From an uncultured Bacteroidales bacterium (GTDB lineage: Bacteria > Bacteroidota > Bacteroidia > Bacteroidales > Bacteroidaceae), in assembly GCA_937901185.1 (NCBI GenBank), contig CALCHR010000205.1, forward strand, positions 1 through 17,418: a stretch of DNA of 17,418 nucleotides. Direction: 5' to 3'. Shown one piece after another: positions 1 to 7,595 of this stretch. Position 1 is the first letter of the stretch, and each line of letters begins with the position of its first letter. The notes below the pieces were generated by a model. It saw only the letters and a program-made list of their open reading frames with translations, was not told the origin of the DNA and did no database searches. Made by a program: the position numbers and the translations under genes.

Positions 1-13
1 CAAAGAAATTTGA

Positions 14-433
14 TTATTTTTTAACAACTCTCTTTTTTGCGTAAAAATCTCTCTTTTTCTTCTTTTCTTCTGCTTCACGCTTTGCAGCCAAAGCTCTCTT
101 TGCCTTAACTTTTGAAAGGGGTTTACCCTTCTTCGCAGGCTTCTTTTTCTTGGTTTCTTTGTCCTTATCGGGATTTTCTTTATAAAGAACAATGCTTCCG
201 CCAACAACCTGAATAACTTCGCTTCCTGTTGCTTCGGCAAGTTTGTCCGCAAATTCCCGAGGGCTTTCGGGTGCACTTTCAAGCAAAACCTTCAGCTTTA
301 TGAGTTCTCTTTTGCGGAGCGCATCTGCTGTCTGCTCAACAAGTGCTTCAGACATACCGCCCTTGCCAATCTGGAAAAGGGGCTCAAGGCTGTTTGCCTG
401 CGCTCTGAGCTGAGCTCTTTCTTTGCTTGTCAT
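14..433 (-). CDS. yhbY: YhbY-type CRM-domain RNA-binding protein with lysine-rich tail
   Basis: The protein has 139 residues. Residues 1-86 match the CRM (YhbY) fold, including the GKGG loop at 23-26 and a C-terminal strand 'VVGGSIVLYK'. Members bind RNA, and the E. coli protein associates with pre-50S ribosomal particles, so a role in large-subunit assembly is inferred. Residues 87-139 form an added basic tail with 21 lysines in 53 residues. It is probably disordered and able to contact rRNA; E. coli YhbY is about 97 residues and has no such tail. The ATG overlaps the rdgB stop (ATGA on the minus strand, 430-433), which points to translational coupling as the last gene of the leuS operon. 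Family is clear; the exact ribosomal role is inferred. Confidence 0.88.
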   Translation of the reverse strand: MTSKERAQLRAQANSLEPLFQIGKGGMSEALVEQTADALRKRELIKLKVLLESAPESPREFADKLAEATGSEVIQVVGGSIVLYKENPDKDKETKKKKPAKKGKPLSKVKAKRALAAKREAEEKKKKRDFYAKKRVVKK

Positions 434-1014
434 TTTCTTGCCTCCTCAATCTGTTTTGCGAGAAGACGCACGGATTTGCCTCTGTGGCTGATTGCGTCCT
501 TTTCTTCCTTTGTAAGCTGCGCCATACTCCTGCCATCTCCGAGCATAAATACGGGGTCGTAGCCGAAGCCTTCTGTGCCGCGCTCCTCAGTGGGGATGAA
601 TCCCTCCACCACACCTTCGAAGAGTTGTTCCTCTCCATTCTCTATTAACGCAATAACTGTCCTAAATTGTGCACGGCGGTCATTTTTATTTTCCAGTTCG
701 CGGAGCAATTTCTTGGTGTTGGCCACGGGGTCGTAGCGGTCAGGGTAAGCGTAGCGAGCTGTGTGAACACCCGGCCCGCCTCCCAGGGCAGCTACTTCAA
801 GGCCGGTGTCGTCGGCAAAGCAGTCAAGGCCATAGCGTTCATAGACCCAGCGCGCTTTGATGAGTGCGTTGCCCTCGAGCGTATCGGCTGTTTCGGGGAT
901 GTCATCGTGGCAGTTGATGTCGGCAAGGCTGAGGATTTCTATGTCGTTGCCCAGGATAGCCTTAATCTCAGAAAGCTTGTGGGCATTGTTGGTGGCAAAT
1001 ACGAGTTTCTTCAT
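430..1014 (-). CDS. rdgB: RdgB/HAM1 non-canonical purine NTP pyrophosphatase
   Basis: The protein has 194 residues, the normal family length. It hydrolyses dITP, ITP and XTP to the monophosphate plus pyrophosphate and so keeps deaminated purines out of DNA and RNA; it is cytosolic. The family signatures are all present: N-terminal ATNN with K13 and E16, FADDTGLEV around 66-74, the glycine-rich GGGPGVHTARYA, GFGYDPVF at 149-156, and the nucleobase-binding SHR at 176-178. It follows the yitT-like gene after a 167-base gap that holds a hairpin, and its stop overlaps the yhbY start by ATGA. I see no clear TAnnTTTG promoter in the gap, so transcription probably continues from leuS, possibly reduced by the hairpin. 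No catalytic residue appears to be missing. Confidence 0.95.
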   Translation of the reverse strand: MKKLVFATNNAHKLSEIKAILGNDIEILSLADINCHDDIPETADTLEGNALIKARWVYERYGLDCFADDTGLEVAALGGGPGVHTARYAYPDRYDPVANTKKLLRELENKNDRRAQFRTVIALIENGEEQLFEGVVEGFIPTEERGTEGFGYDPVFMLGDGRSMAQLTKEEKDAISHRGKSVRLLAKQIEEARK

Positions 1015-1080
1015 ATCGGAAAATTCTAAAAGGATTTGTTCTAAGGGGATGGCTTACACATTATATTATATATAGACTCA

Positions 1081-1162
1081 TCGTACGGCGCTTTTACGCC
1101 CTTCTGAAAAGAACAAGGCGGAAAGCACAACCCTTAAGCGGTTGCACAATCCACCTTGTGCT
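1081..1162 (-). terminator. Bulged stem-loop between the yitT-like gene and rdgB, possible attenuator
   Basis: The arms 1113-1122 (acaaggcgga) and 1150-1159 (tccaccttgt) pair at 9 of 10 positions. Inside them caacc (1128-1132) pairs with ggttg (1140-1144). On the minus strand the stem is followed by a short T-rich run (positions 1112-1105), as in an intrinsic terminator, but the run is broken by C residues. A smaller ggcg/cgcc hairpin lies at 1087-1100. The hexamer gcacaa occurs twice (1125-1130 and 1144-1149). It could lower read-through into rdgB and yhbY. Function is inferred from structure only. Confidence 0.35.
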
Positions 1163-1181
1163 GCAATAGTCAGAGTGGGAC

Positions 1182-2120
1182 TCATTTTTTCTCCCCCTTG
1201 ACTTTTATCTTGTCAAAGCCTTCGCCGAATACACCAATGACCTTCGACTGCGACACGAAAGCATTGGGGTCGATGCTCTGGATAATGCGGAAAATATTAG
1301 TACTCTCGCGCTTCTTTGCCAACACCACGAGTACTTTTCTCTCCTGCTTTGTGTACCACCCTTGTCCGTTGAGTACGGTCACGCCGCGGTGGGTCTCGTT
1401 AATCGCAGCAGCTATCTCGTCGTACCTCTGAGAGAATATTAAGAACTGGACAGATTGGCGGCCGCGGTCTACAACGTAGTCTAGCAGAATGTTGGTGATG
1501 AGTAGTGTGCAGTAGCCATATAGGATTTGGTCGATGCTGCTTTCCGGGAGCAAGATGATAGAGGTGATGATGATAAAGTCGCAGAGCATCATCATCTGGC
1601 CAAGGGTTACGTCCTTGTACTTGTTGATGATGGCTGCCACAATATCTGTGCCACCTGTCGAACCATTGCTGAGGAATACGATGCCGAGTCCGATACCTTC
1701 GATGGCGGCTCCCAGGATGCAGGACATAAAGATATTGTCTCTTACAATCTGAGGTGGATAGTTGTCGCCTAAGCGTACGAGCTCGGGGTGCAACTGGCCA
1801 TAGTGAATCATGGCCTCTTTTACAAATCCCAAGAGGAATGTGAGCATGAGAACCGCATAGATGGTCTTCACGCAGAACTTCCATCCTAAAATTCTAATGG
1901 CTGCAATCAACAATACGATGTTGACAAGGAAGAAGGTCCATTGTACAGGAAACCCGGTACCATAGAAAATTACAGCTCCGGCTCCGGCTACTCCGCCGGT
2001 GGTGATTTGGTAGGGCAACTGAAAGCAGTTGAACCCAATGGCGTAGCATAATAGGCCGAAGGTAATGAACAGATAGTCGCGCCACTCTTGGTAGATGTTG
2101 ACTTTTATTTTGGGTCGCAT
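1182..2120 (-). CDS. YitT family integral membrane protein (DUF161 + DUF2179)
   Basis: The protein has 312 residues. The first two thirds hold hydrophobic membrane segments of the DUF161/YitT type with the conserved 'NGSTGGTDIV' at about 152-161. The last third is a soluble DUF2179 domain with the hallmark HRGVTVLNGQGWY at 244-256. The family lies in the inner membrane and its substrate is not established, so no transport role is claimed. I chose the ATG at 2118-2120; the frame also runs back to a TTG at 2142-2144, which would add eight residues. No Shine-Dalgarno sequence decides between them, which is normal in Bacteroidetes. It starts 54 bases after the leuS stop, with no promoter visible between them, so it is probably co-transcribed with leuS. 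Confidence 0.88.
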   Translation of the reverse strand: MRPKIKVNIYQEWRDYLFITFGLLCYAIGFNCFQLPYQITTGGVAGAGAVIFYGTGFPVQWTFFLVNIVLLIAAIRILGWKFCVKTIYAVLMLTFLLGFVKEAMIHYGQLHPELVRLGDNYPPQIVRDNIFMSCILGAAIEGIGLGIVFLSNGSTGGTDIVAAIINKYKDVTLGQMMMLCDFIIITSIILLPESSIDQILYGYCTLLITNILLDYVVDRGRQSVQFLIFSQRYDEIAAAINETHRGVTVLNGQGWYTKQERKVLVVLAKKRESTNIFRIIQSIDPNAFVSQSKVIGVFGEGFDKIKVKGEKK

Positions 2121-2174
2121 TTTCTTAAGTGTGTATTGTGTCAAGCCGTTACTTGGTTCAACCCAGTTCTTACT

Positions 2175-5012
2175 TTACTTGATTACGATATTGACTATGC
2201 GTCCGGGCACCACGATTACTTTCACAATCTGCTTGCCCTCAAGGTATTTCTGGGCTTGCTCTGATGCCAAGGTGGCCTTTTCTATTTCTTCCATAGAAGC
2301 ATCGGCTGCGAAGTCAAGGGTGAAGCGTGTCTTGCCGTTGAAGGAAACGCCGAGTGTAACGGTGTCTTCTTTCAAGTGAGCTTCGTCGAACTCGGGCCAA
2401 GCTGCGTCGCACACCGTGGTGGTATGTCCCATCATGTGCCAAAGTTCTTCGGCGATGTGGGGGGTGAATGGTGCGAGCAGGGTAACGAGAGTTTCGAGCA
2501 CAGTGCGGCTGGTGCATTTTTGCTGAGCCAGTTCGCCCACGGCAATCATGAATGCGGGTACTGAGGTGTTGTAAGAGAAAACCTCGATGTCCTCGCTTAC
2601 TTTCTTGATGAGCTTGTGGAGTGTCTTGAGGTTCTCTTTGGTGGGTGCGTCATCTGTTACAATGAGCTGGTCGTTCTTGTCGAAGTAGAGATTCCATGTC
2701 TTGCGCAAGAAGCGGAAGCAGCCGTCGATGCCGTTAGAGTCCCAGGGCTTGCTCTGATTGATGGGGCCAAGGAACATTTCGTAGAGGCGGAGCGTGTCGG
2801 CGCCGTATTTCTCTACAATCATATCGGGGTTCACCACATTGTACATAGACTTTGACATCTTCTCTACTGCCCATCCGCAGATGTACTTGTCTTCTTCGAG
2901 GATAAATTCTGCTGTAGCGTATTCTGGTCGCCAGGCTTTGAAGGCATCGAGGTCGAGCACATCGTTCTGTACGATGTTTACGTCCACGTGGATGGGTGTC
3001 GTTTCGTATTGGTCTTTAAGGCCGAGTGATACGAAGGTGTTGGTGTCCTTAATGCGGTATACAAAGTTGGAGCGTCCCTGAATCATGCCCTGGTTCACCA
3101 GTTTCTGGAAGGGCTCATCCTTGCAAGCTACACCCAGGTCGAAGAGGAACTTATTCCAAAAGCGGCTGTAGATGAGGTGGCCTGTGGCATGCTCAGAGCC
3201 TCCGATGTAAAGGTCTACATTCTGCCAGTAGTTGTTGGCCTCGTTGCTTACGAGTGCAGAGTTGTTGCGTGGATCCATGTAGCGGAGGAAGTAGGCCGAT
3301 GAGCCTGCAAAGCCCGGCATGGTAGAGAGTTCGAGGGGGAAGACGCTTACGTGGTCGATGAGCGAGTTCTCTACTACACTGTTGGTCTTAGTGTCCCACG
3401 CCCAGTGAGTGGCGTTGCCCAATGGAGGCTCTCCGCTTTCTGTGGGGAGGAACTTTGTCACTTCCGGCAACTCGAGTGGGAGACACTCGGAGGGTATCAT
3501 TTGCGGCATGCCGTTCTTGTAGTAAACGGGGAAGGGTTCGCCCCAGTAGCGCTGGCGGCTGAAGATGGCGTCGCGCAAGCGGAAGTTTACCTTCACGCGG
3601 CCGAGTTTGTTTTCTGTCACAAACTTTTTAGTGGCGGCAATGGCTTCTGTTACCGACAAGCCGTTGAGCGAGAAGCCGCCCAAAGTTTCTTTTCCTGCCA
3701 CGGGTGAGTTCATCACGGTGCCCTCTTTGGCATCGAAGCTCTCTTCGCTCACATCGGCGCCTTCAATTAAGGGGATGATGGGCAAGCCGAAATGTTTTGC
3801 AAAGGCATAGTCGCGTGAGTCGTGGGCGGGCACTGCCATGATGGCGCCGGTTCCGTAGCCAGCCAATACATAGTCTGAAATCCACACGGGGATGCTATCG
3901 CCGGTGAAGGGGTTTACGGCGTAGGAGCCGGAGAATACGCCGGTCACGCGGCGGTCGGCTATACGTTCGCGCTCGGTGCGCTTTTTGGTAGCTTCAAGAT
4001 AAGCTTCCACCTCGGCGCGTTGTGCGTCGGTGGTGAGTTGCGCCACGAGTTCGCTCTCGGGAGCGAGCACCATGAAGGTCACACCGAAGATGGTGTCGGC
4101 GCGTGTGGTGAAGATGGTGAACTCGATGTCGCTGTCCTTCACCTTGAACTGCATCTCCGTACCTTCGGAGCGGCCAATCCAGTTGCGCTGCGTTTCTTTC
4201 AGCGAGTCGGTCCAGTCGATGTTGTTCAGTCCGTCGAGCAAGCGCTGTGCGTAGGCTGATACGCGCAAGCACCATTGCTTCATCTTCTTTTGTACTACGG
4301 GGTAGCCGCCGCGTTCGCTCACTCCGTCTACCACTTCGTCGTTAGCCAATACGGTGCCCAGTTGCGGACACCAGTTCACCATCGTTTCGCCCAGGTAGGC
4401 TATGCGGTAGTTCATCAGCACTTCTTGTTGCTCTACGTCGCTCATGGCGTTCCACTCGGCGGCGGTGAAGGAGAGTTCTTCGCCCTGTGCGATGTCGAGG
4501 CCTTCTGTGCCTTGTTTTTCAAAGTGTGCTACGAGTTTTTCGATGGGCTGTGCTTTCTGGCAGCTGTTGCAATAGAAAGAGCCAAACATTTTTTGGAAGG
4601 CCCATTGTGTCCAGTGGTAGTAGTTGGGCTCGCAGGTGCGTATTTCGCGTTGCCAGTCGAAGCAGAAACCTATTTTGTCCAGCTGTTCGCGGTAGCGTGC
4701 AATGTTCTGCTCAGTTGTTTTGGCCGGGTGTTGTCCGGTTTGGATGGCGTATTGCTCTGCGGGCAATCCGTAGGCATCGTAGCCCATGGGGTTGAGCACG
4801 TTGAAACCTTTTTGGCGTTTGTAGCGTGCGTAGATGTCTGATGCGATGTAGCCCAGAGGGTGGCCGACGTGGAGACCGGCTCCCGAGGGGTAGGGGAACA
4901 TGTTGAGCACGTAGTATTTAGGTTTTTCTGCTGATGGCTCAACGTGGTAAGTTTGCTCGGCGGCCCACTGCTCGCGCCATTTCTTTTCTATTTCTCTAAA
5001 GTTGTATTCCAT
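2175..5012 (-). CDS. leuS: Leucyl-tRNA synthetase
   Basis: The protein has 945 residues. It charges tRNA-Leu with leucine and hydrolyses mischarged products. The class I signatures are HVGH at 48-51 and KMSKS at 718-722. The CP1 editing domain shows the threonine-rich TTRADTIFG (302-310) and GTGAIMAVPAHD (387-398), with the conserved Asp that binds the amino group of the mischarged amino acid, so editing should be intact. The C-terminal anticodon-binding and tail domains are complete. Compared with E. coli there is an extra segment of about 50 residues between the Rossmann core and 'MVNWCP' (roughly 146-205), and a longer insert before KMSKS. From memory both occur in other Bacteroidales. It is the first gene of its operon, with its own promoter 32-62 bases upstream. 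Confidence 0.97.
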   Translation of the reverse strand: MEYNFREIEKKWREQWAAEQTYHVEPSAEKPKYYVLNMFPYPSGAGLHVGHPLGYIASDIYARYKRQKGFNVLNPMGYDAYGLPAEQYAIQTGQHPAKTTEQNIARYREQLDKIGFCFDWQREIRTCEPNYYHWTQWAFQKMFGSFYCNSCQKAQPIEKLVAHFEKQGTEGLDIAQGEELSFTAAEWNAMSDVEQQEVLMNYRIAYLGETMVNWCPQLGTVLANDEVVDGVSERGGYPVVQKKMKQWCLRVSAYAQRLLDGLNNIDWTDSLKETQRNWIGRSEGTEMQFKVKDSDIEFTIFTTRADTIFGVTFMVLAPESELVAQLTTDAQRAEVEAYLEATKKRTERERIADRRVTGVFSGSYAVNPFTGDSIPVWISDYVLAGYGTGAIMAVPAHDSRDYAFAKHFGLPIIPLIEGADVSEESFDAKEGTVMNSPVAGKETLGGFSLNGLSVTEAIAATKKFVTENKLGRVKVNFRLRDAIFSRQRYWGEPFPVYYKNGMPQMIPSECLPLELPEVTKFLPTESGEPPLGNATHWAWDTKTNSVVENSLIDHVSVFPLELSTMPGFAGSSAYFLRYMDPRNNSALVSNEANNYWQNVDLYIGGSEHATGHLIYSRFWNKFLFDLGVACKDEPFQKLVNQGMIQGRSNFVYRIKDTNTFVSLGLKDQYETTPIHVDVNIVQNDVLDLDAFKAWRPEYATAEFILEEDKYICGWAVEKMSKSMYNVVNPDMIVEKYGADTLRLYEMFLGPINQSKPWDSNGIDGCFRFLRKTWNLYFDKNDQLIVTDDAPTKENLKTLHKLIKKVSEDIEVFSYNTSVPAFMIAVGELAQQKCTSRTVLETLVTLLAPFTPHIAEELWHMMGHTTTVCDAAWPEFDEAHLKEDTVTLGVSFNGKTRFTLDFAADASMEEIEKATLASEQAQKYLEGKQIVKVIVVPGRIVNIVIK

Positions 5013-5043
5013 TTTCTGATAGGGTGTTTTCTGTTTTGCGAAG

Positions 5044-5074
5044 CAAAGTTAGTATATGGTGGGCGAAGTACAAA
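5044..5074 (-). promoter_or_regulatory. Bacteroidetes-type promoter for leuS
   Basis: On the minus strand TTTG (5074-5071) is followed after exactly 19 bases by TAACTTTG (5051-5044) and then a C. This matches the Bacteroides sigma-ABfr consensus (TTTG, 19-21 bases, TAnnTTTG). The -7 box ends 31 bases upstream of the leuS ATG, so the leader should be about 25 bases. The 111-base gap to the upstream Smr gene has no other obvious signal. Confidence 0.75.
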
Positions 5075-5123
5075 GCGAAAACCAATATTTTGCCAGTAGC
5101 TGCCCTCGGTTGGTTGTTTTCTC

Positions 5124-6227
5124 TTAGCGTATGGTGACCATCGTGGCGCCAAATCCGTATTCGCGGAAGGAGGCGTCTTGCACGGCACATTGCTTGTAGC
5201 GCGAGCACAGTTCCTTGAGCAGGGCAGCGCGCAGCGTGCCGTCGCCCTTGCCGTGGATAAATACAATCTTGCGGCCTTTCTCTTTGAGGTGTGCCTGCAT
5301 GGTGTCGCGGAATTTCTGCATCTGGAAGTCGAGAATGTCTTTGGGCTGCATGCCGGCAGTAGAGTCGAGCAGTTCTTCGGCGTGGAGGTCTATCTCCAGC
5401 AGGTTGCTCTTCTTCTCCGCCTCCTTGTGGCGTGCCGGTTGGCGCAGTGGTCGTTCGGCCGGTGCCTTTCCGCTCATGGCCTCTTGCAGGCGGTCGGCAT
5501 CCACGAACACAGCTGTGCGACCGGGATGGTCGTCGCGCAGGATGTCCACCATGAAGGCCGGCTCCTCGAAGAAGTCGCTCTCGCTGAAGGTGTGGAGTTT
5601 GTAGAAGCGCGTGCCGTCAATACGCAAGGGGATGCTCATGGCCGGCTTGGGCAGGAAGGATTTGCCGTCTTTATAGGCCAGTGTCTGCACGGTGAGGTTT
5701 TCCAACTCCGGCAATACATCGCGGCGAAACTCCTCGAGGAACAGTTTGGTGTTGGGCTCGATGAGTCCTTCGTGGCGCAAGGTGCAGGCATTGCCCTGGC
5801 GGTTGAATATGAGGAAGCGCACATAGTAGTTGCTGTCGTTCACCAGGTAGGCTTCGAAAGCCGTGTTGCTCAGTTCCTTGGCATTGACCGGCACGAAACC
5901 GAAGAAGAGGTTGAGCACATCGGCGCCGCGGCGCTCCAGCGGGCGGGGCTTGAAGGTGATGGGCTTGTCGTCCTCGTCGTCGTCAAAGGAGTGGACAAAG
6001 GTGTCGGGCTGCGCGCTTCGAAATCGGTTGTCCGCCTCGCGTGGCGCCGGAGCGCTGGGGCGGGCAAAGTTCAGCTCGTTTGTCTCGATGACCACCACTT
6101 CGCGCACGAGGGTGGGCATGTCGAAGCCGTCCTCGTCGCGTACGATGACGATGTCCTTATTCTGGAATCCTACAATCACGCCGCCTCCCACGTCGTTGAG
6201 GAAGCGCACTTTATCTCCTACTTTCAT
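5124..6227 (-). CDS. DUF2027 protein with C-terminal Smr domain
   Basis: The protein has 367 residues and three visible parts. Residues 1-50 are a small beta-rich, SH3/KOW-like segment ('VGDKVRFLNDVGGGVIVG'). Residues of about 101-230 are the DUF2027 core, preceded by an acidic linker (FDDDEDD). Residues of about 275-367 are an Smr domain with DLH at 280-282 and HGKGDGTLR at 325-333. Smr domains in MutS2 and relatives are nucleases acting on DNA or RNA, including the mRNA of collided ribosomes; the target of this Bacteroidetes family is not known to me. The frame is open back to 6317, but ATG 6225-6227 is chosen because the fold begins there and the longer start would lie across the promoter. 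The gene is followed after 111 bases by the leuS operon, which has its own promoter. Confidence 0.88.
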   Translation of the reverse strand: MKVGDKVRFLNDVGGGVIVGFQNKDIVIVRDEDGFDMPTLVREVVVIETNELNFARPSAPAPREADNRFRSAQPDTFVHSFDDDEDDKPITFKPRPLERRGADVLNLFFGFVPVNAKELSNTAFEAYLVNDSNYYVRFLIFNRQGNACTLRHEGLIEPNTKLFLEEFRRDVLPELENLTVQTLAYKDGKSFLPKPAMSIPLRIDGTRFYKLHTFSESDFFEEPAFMVDILRDDHPGRTAVFVDADRLQEAMSGKAPAERPLRQPARHKEAEKKSNLLEIDLHAEELLDSTAGMQPKDILDFQMQKFRDTMQAHLKEKGRKIVFIHGKGDGTLRAALLKELCSRYKQCAVQDASFREYGFGATMVTIR

Positions 6228-6253
6228 AATTGGTCTGGTTGTTTTGTTTGCGG

Positions 6254-6284
6254 CGAAGTTACAAAAAAACATTGTAGCCGCCAA
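6254..6284 (-). promoter_or_regulatory. Probable promoter for the DUF2027/Smr gene
   Basis: On the minus strand TTG (6284-6282) is followed after 20 bases by TAACTTCG (6261-6254). This differs at one position from TAnnTTTG and is very like the leuS box TAACTTTG. It ends 26 bases upstream of the chosen ATG at 6227, which supports that start over the in-frame start at 6317. Confidence 0.55.
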
Positions 6285-6335
6285 GCCTCTGCCGCTGCTA
6301 GAAGTCACACCTTTCAATACTCGCTCTATGAGGCC

Positions 6336-6425
6336 CGTTTCGAAAGTCTTATCTAGGAAAAACTAGGTCTTAAGAAATTTTTCCTAGGTCTTGCGGAATT
6401 TTTCGTAGATCAGACTTTCGAAACG
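6336..6425. repeat. Intergenic inverted-repeat element A
   Basis: This is a 90-base element in the divergent gap. The outer arms are a perfect 14-base inverted repeat, CGTTTCGAAAGTCT (6336-6349) and AGACTTTCGAAACG (6412-6425). The inner arms are a perfect 10-base inverted repeat, CTAGGAAAAA (6353-6362) and TTTTTCCTAG (6378-6387). The word CTAGGTCTT occurs directly twice, at 6363-6371 and 6384-6392, 21 bases apart, and a second T-rich unit TTTTTCGTAGA starts at 6399, also 21 bases after the first. It lies between the two outward promoters without covering either. The same scaffold with different words occurs at 11379-11464. Function unknown; it may be a mobile or structural repeat, a protein-binding array or a folded RNA. 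Confidence 0.85.
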
Positions 6426-6592
6426 CCCAAAAATGCCTACTGATTTCCAGGAGGTTACGGGTGCGAAAAAATGGCCTTTTTCTTTGGGCTCATTGCCCGC
6501 GGCTCAAAATTTACAGCCCACGCCTTGCCGTGCCCTGCCGCTCGCAAGCGGTGATGAGCATCGGGAGCGAGGCGAAAAAAGGAGGGGCTCCT
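6426..6592. other. Non-coding tail of element A, no gene recognised
   Basis: About 170 bases lie between element A and the etfB promoter. They hold a perfect ccgct/agcgg hairpin (6538-6551) followed by ggtgatgagcatcggg. Just after the element, aaaatgcctactgattt (6430-6446) resembles a stretch in the same place after element B. A 66-codon frame starts at 6433 but has no recognisable protein features and runs over the etfB promoter, so I do not call it a gene. Confidence 0.4.
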
Positions 6593-6623
6593 TTTGGAGG
6601 GTTGTCAAAAATAAGTATATTTG
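6593..6623 (+). promoter_or_regulatory. Bacteroidetes-type promoter for etfBA-acyl-CoA dehydrogenase
   Basis: TTTG (6593-6596) is followed after exactly 19 bases by TATATTTG (6616-6623) and a C, a full match to the Bacteroides promoter consensus. Transcription should start near 6628-6631, leaving a leader of about 40 bases before the etfB ATG at 6669. The -33 region sits in a small palindrome, ctcc-tttt-ggag (6588-6599), a possible operator half-site pair. The box excludes the in-frame TTG at 6621 as a start codon. Confidence 0.8.
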
Positions 6624-6668
6624 CCCCGAGTAAAACTAGAAGAACACTATCATTTATATATTTATACT

Positions 6669-7538
6669 ATGAGTCTGAAAATAGTTGTGCTTGCAAAGCA
6701 AGTGCCCGACACACGAAACGTGGGTAAGGATGCCATGACTCCGGAAGGTACAGTGAACCGTGCCGCGTTGCCAGCCATCTTCAACCCCGAAGACCTCAAT
6801 GCCCTCGAACAAGCATTGCGTCTGAAAGACCAACATCCCGGCTCCACAGTGACGCTGCTGACCATGGGATTGCCCAAGGCAGCCGACGTGTTGCGCGACG
6901 GCCTCTTCCGCGGCGCCGATGCCGGTGTGCTACTTACCGACCGCGCCCTCGGTGGCGCCGACACCCTGGCCACCAGCTACGCCCTGAGTCAGGCCATTAA
7001 GAAAATAGGAATGCCCGACCTCATCATCGGTGGCCGCCAAGCCATCGACGGCGATACAGCACAAGTGGGCCCGCAAGTGGCACAAAAGCTCGGCCTCGAC
7101 CAGGTGACCTACGTGGAAAGCATCGATAGCCTGGAGAACGGAAAAGTGACCGTGACCCGTCGCATCGATGGTGGCGTAGAGAAAGTAGAAGCTCCGCTGC
7201 CCCTGCTGCTCACCGTGACAGGCAGCGCAGCCCCCTGCCGCCCCTGCAACGCCAAGCTCGTGATGAAATACAAGCGCGCCAAAGCACCCATAGAGCGTAC
7301 AGCCGACATGCCCTACGCTGAAGAATACGAAAAGAAGCCCTATCTCACCCTCACACAATGGGGCGCGGCCGACATCGATGCCGACCTCAATCAGTGTGGC
7401 TTGGCAGGCTCGCCCACCAAGGTGAAGGCCGTGCAGAACATCGTGTTCAAAGCCAAAGAGAGCAAGCGCCTCACAGCAGCCGACGCCGAGGTGGAAGAAC
7501 TGATGAAGGAACTCCTCGACAACCACACCATCGGATAA
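6669..7538 (+). CDS. etfB: Electron transfer flavoprotein, beta subunit
   Basis: The protein has 289 residues. It pairs with EtfA to carry electrons to or from the acyl-CoA dehydrogenase encoded downstream. The N-terminus 'KIVVLAKQVPDTR' is typical of EtfB, and the nucleotide-binding loop reads GRQAIDGDTAQVGP at 122-135. From memory this GDTAQVGP form occurs in anaerobe EtfB proteins, including electron-bifurcating ones, whereas mitochondrial EtfB has a DDxNQTG form. NADH use or bifurcation is therefore possible but not shown. The start is the ATG at 6669; an upstream in-frame TTG (6621) falls inside the promoter. etfA follows after 57 bases containing a small GC-rich hairpin. Confidence 0.94.
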   Translation: MSLKIVVLAKQVPDTRNVGKDAMTPEGTVNRAALPAIFNPEDLNALEQALRLKDQHPGSTVTLLTMGLPKAADVLRDGLFRGADAGVLLTDRALGGADTLATSYALSQAIKKIGMPDLIIGGRQAIDGDTAQVGPQVAQKLGLDQVTYVESIDSLENGKVTVTRRIDGGVEKVEAPLPLLLTVTGSAAPCRPCNAKLVMKYKRAKAPIERTADMPYAEEYEKKPYLTLTQWGAADIDADLNQCGLAGSPTKVKAVQNIVFKAKESKRLTAADAEVEELMKELLDNHTIG

Positions 7539-7551
7539 CTCTCTCCACAAT

Positions 7552-7565
7552 CCTCCCCCGGGAGG
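7552..7565 (+). promoter_or_regulatory. Small GC-rich hairpin between etfB and etfA
   Basis: cctcc (7552-7556) and ggagg (7561-7565) form a perfect 5-base stem around a 4-base loop, 13 bases after the etfB stop. No T-run follows, so it is not a terminator. It may protect the etfB 3' end or affect etfA translation; this is inference from structure. Confidence 0.3.
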
Positions 7566-7595
7566 CAAACCTATAACTAAATACTACACAAGAAA

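Noticed and set aside
6228..6317. Longer start at 6317 for the DUF2027/Smr protein.
   Set aside because: The extra 30 residues would be encoded across the probable promoter and do not belong to the fold.
5178..6356. A 392-codon open frame on the plus strand opposite the DUF2027/Smr gene.
   Set aside because: It lies fully antisense to a well-supported gene, has no recognisable domain, and arises from the codon use of the real gene.
6336..6425. Element A as a CRISPR array or an insertion-sequence end.
   Set aside because: The repeats are too few and too short with no regular spacers for CRISPR, and no transposase or target duplication is visible nearby.
6433..6633. A 66-codon plus-strand frame in the tail of element A.
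   Set aside because: No recognisable feature, no promoter in front of it, and it runs over the etfB promoter.
6621..6668. TTG at 6621 as the etfB start.
   Set aside because: It lies in the TATATTTG promoter box; the family N-terminus begins at the ATG 6669.
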